A DNA stretch of 64,000 bases from Mesorhizobium sp. 131-2-1 (GTDB lineage: Bacteria; Pseudomonadota; Alphaproteobacteria; Rhizobiales; Rhizobiaceae): positions 3,596,501 to 3,660,500 of the forward strand of contig NZ_AP023247.1 of NCBI RefSeq assembly GCF_016756535.1, written 5' to 3'. The position numbers and the translations under genes are program-made. Under the pieces are notes generated by a model. The model was not told where the DNA came from. It was given only the letters and a program-made list of their open reading frames with translations, and did not search any database. Numbering within the stretch: position 1 is the stretch's first letter; each line of letters opens with the position of its first letter. Shown one piece after another: positions 62,332 to 64,000 of this stretch.

Positions 62332-63168
62332 ATGTCATTCAAGACGATACTCACGGTCACGGAGCCAGGCATGAGTGACGTCGATCTGGAACTCGCTGCC
62401 GGCCTGTGCGAGCAGGTCAACGCGCACCTCGCTGTTCTCGTGGTAGCGCTGGCCGCGCCGCCGCCGGTTGGAGAGTTTGCCGCGATCGTCTCAGAAGACT
62501 GGCTGAAGGAGCGCCAGGCCGATGAGAAGCTGCTGAAGAAGAAGACAGCGGTCGTTTCGGCATTCCTTGCTGGCCGGACGCTTTCCGCTGATACCGTTAC
62601 CGCATATCCGGAAGCCGGCTGGGCCGACGAGACCATCGGGCGCCGCGCCCGCTATGCCGATATCACCATTGTGGGACCGGAAGCGCTTGCCGGCGAGACG
62701 TTGAAAAGCAAAGTGGTCGAGGGCGCGCTATTTTCTTCCGGAAAGCCTTTGCTGCTCATCCCCAAGGGTTCTAGGCCGACGCTGAAGCCGAAATGCGTAA
62801 TGGTTGCGTGGGATACCCGTCTGGAGTCATCGCGCGCCGTTCGCGAGTCGCTTGACATGCTGATCGGCGCCGATGAGGTGCATCTTGCCCTGGTCGATCC
62901 AGTCGAGGGCGAAGCCCATCACGGGGCGGAACCTGGTGCCGATGTCGCAGCCTATCTTGCCCGGCACGGCGTCAAAGTCACGGTCAGCCGTCTGCCGAGT
63001 GCGAACCACTCCGTCGCTGACGTTCTTCGCCAGCACGCGGTCGATTGTGGCGCCGAGCTGTTGGTGATGGGCGCATATGGTCATTCGCGGTTGCGTGAAC
63101 GTATTTTCGGCGGCGTCACCAAATCGATGCTCGAAGGCCCGTCTCTGCCAACCCTTCTGGCGCGCTGA
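62332..63168 (+). CDS. Universal stress protein (two USP domains)
   Basis: 278 residues. The first USP domain (about 1-145) includes SFKTILTVTEPGMSDVDLEL; the second (about 150-278) has VMVAWDTRLESSRAVRESLDML and the ATP-binding loop GAYGHSRLRERIFGGVTKSML. It is similar in plan to the USP at 23087. Divergent from cytochrome c, with its own box 73 bp upstream. ATP binding is likely for the second domain. Confidence 0.9.
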   Translation: MSFKTILTVTEPGMSDVDLELAAGLCEQVNAHLAVLVVALAAPPPVGEFAAIVSEDWLKERQADEKLLKKKTAVVSAFLAGRTLSADTVTAYPEAGWADETIGRRARYADITIVGPEALAGETLKSKVVEGALFSSGKPLLLIPKGSRPTLKPKCVMVAWDTRLESSRAVRESLDMLIGADEVHLALVDPVEGEAHHGAEPGADVAAYLARHGVKVTVSRLPSANHSVADVLRQHAVDCGAELLVMGAYGHSRLRERIFGGVTKSMLEGPSLPTLLAR

Positions 63169-63214
63169 TCAACGAAAACAACTTGGACCGGCCCGTTTCT
63201 GCGGTCGGCCAGGG

Positions 63215-64000
63215 CTATTGACGCCTCTCCACCGGGCCACCATCGACAAGGGTGTCGGATGGGTGGACGACAACGCTTGCACCGGGCTTCAGACCCGTCA
63301 GCACCTCGGCGACATCGTCATTCATGTGCCCGACCTGCACTTCCACTTGCCTGGCGCGACCACCGTCAGCAACAAAGACGTTCCACCGGTCGCCGTTTCT
63401 GAACAGCGCGCCGATCGGCACCTGCAGGCATTGGGCGCACTCCCAGACAGTCATTTCGACAAAGACTCGATAGCCGTGGCCGAGCCGGACGTCGGTGTCT
63501 TCCAGATCCAGAACGACCGTAACCCTCTGCTCCTCGATGCCAAGCGCGGAAACCTTGGTGAATGCCGCTGGATCGACGCGTCTCACCGTCGCACGCAACC
63601 CATGATCGCCGCCCCAATCGCTGATCTTAGCCTTTGTCCCAGGGGCAATGCGAACGGCATCACTTGAAAGCAGGTCGACAGCGATTTCCAGATCGTGGAC
63701 GTTGCCGATCTCGGCGATCTTGGCGCCAGCCGCTACGGCCTGTTCGCTCCTTGCCATGACGGCAAGAACCGTTCCGTCAATGGGTGCGAGAAGATTGACG
63801 CAGCAGCTGTCACCGGTCGGATCCGACGGATCGGGCTGCAGCAGTCGAGCCTCTGCGTTGGCAAGTTCGGCGTTTCTGAGCCGGATGACTGCTTTCGCCG
63901 CATCCACCGCGGCTTTCTGCAGGTCGACTTCGTTGGTGAGCTTCTGCAAAGCGCTCTCCGAGACAAAGCCGGATCCGAACAGTTTGAACGCGCGGACCAA
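63215..64000 (-). CDS. HlyD/RND-type efflux periplasmic adaptor subunit (5' end outside the window)
   Basis: The open frame runs to the window edge with no convincing start, so about 261 C-terminal residues are seen. An alpha-hairpin (about 15-55) is followed by a lipoyl-like segment VNLLAPIDGTVLAVMARSEQAVAAGAKIAEIG, a beta-barrel domain (VRIAPGTKAKISDWGG) and a membrane-proximal domain with VPIGALFRNGDRWNVFVADGG. This is the membrane fusion protein of a tripartite efflux or ABC export system; the partners would lie outside the window. The 3' end is convergent with the USP gene. Confidence 0.85.
   Translation of the reverse strand: MVRAFKLFGSGFVSESALQKLTNEVDLQKAAVDAAKAVIRLRNAELANAEARLLQPDPSDPTGDSCCVNLLAPIDGTVLAVMARSEQAVAAGAKIAEIGNVHDLEIAVDLLSSDAVRIAPGTKAKISDWGGDHGLRATVRRVDPAAFTKVSALGIEEQRVTVVLDLEDTDVRLGHGYRVFVEMTVWECAQCLQVPIGALFRNGDRWNVFVADGGRARQVEVQVGHMNDDVAEVLTGLKPGASVVVHPSDTLVDGGPVERRQ

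Overview
The window is GC-rich chromosomal DNA from an alphaproteobacterium of the order Hyphomicrobiales, most likely Mesorhizobium or a close relative. This is inferred from gene content: a DUF930 protein, a SyrA/ExoX-type exopolysaccharide repressor, a cysteine-free FixK-type regulator and many FNR/FixK boxes. No rRNA or tRNA gene, CRISPR array or insertion sequence was recognised.

Positions 1-20.4 kb hold ordinary chromosomal genes: the end of a BMP-type nucleoside ABC transporter (1-2084), an acyltransferase, rimO, a TerC-family protein, a DUF930 protein, an OmpA-like protein, a caspase-fold protein and an outer-membrane barrel. A tightly overlapping minus-strand operon (15217-9700) encodes a split transketolase, a GT2 glycosyltransferase, a TIGR03032-like protein, a sulfotransferase and an epimerase. 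It is divergent from a large membrane protein and looks like a locus for a sulfated surface glycan. An AraC regulator with a divergent SDR gene and a PilZ-like protein follow.

Positions 20.6-21.75 kb hold a run of five very small minus-strand ORFs (37-66 codons), at least four of them membrane-anchored and with convincing starts, ending in a hairpin terminator.

Positions 22.3-64 kb look like one large low-oxygen and stress-survival region. I found 13 FNR/FixK-type boxes (TTGAY-N4-RTCAA, TTGAT-N4-CGCAA or close), nearly all 48-101 bp upstream of a start codon, and none in the first 22 kb. They front universal stress proteins, the likely operon usp / MBL RNase-like / P2-ATPase / phosphoketolase / acetate kinase, the arginine deiminase operon arcDABC, a cupredoxin, a metal-ATPase / thioredoxin-2 / DUF4010-like operon, an Acg-type nitroreductase, an alcohol dehydrogenase / Pat-like operon and a cytochrome c / kinase-ATPase operon. 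A cysteine-free FixK-like gene lies inside the region and has a possible FixJ-type operator. The logic is fermentative ATP production (acetyl phosphate, carbamoyl phosphate), redox balance, metal handling and protein acetylation or phosphorylation under oxygen limitation. Embedded in it is a copper-type module (36.6-42.2 kb).

Two gene relics show past rearrangement: the C-terminus of a multicopper oxidase (39116-39193) and a deleted second copy of the 5' part of the Pat-like gene (53124-53224).
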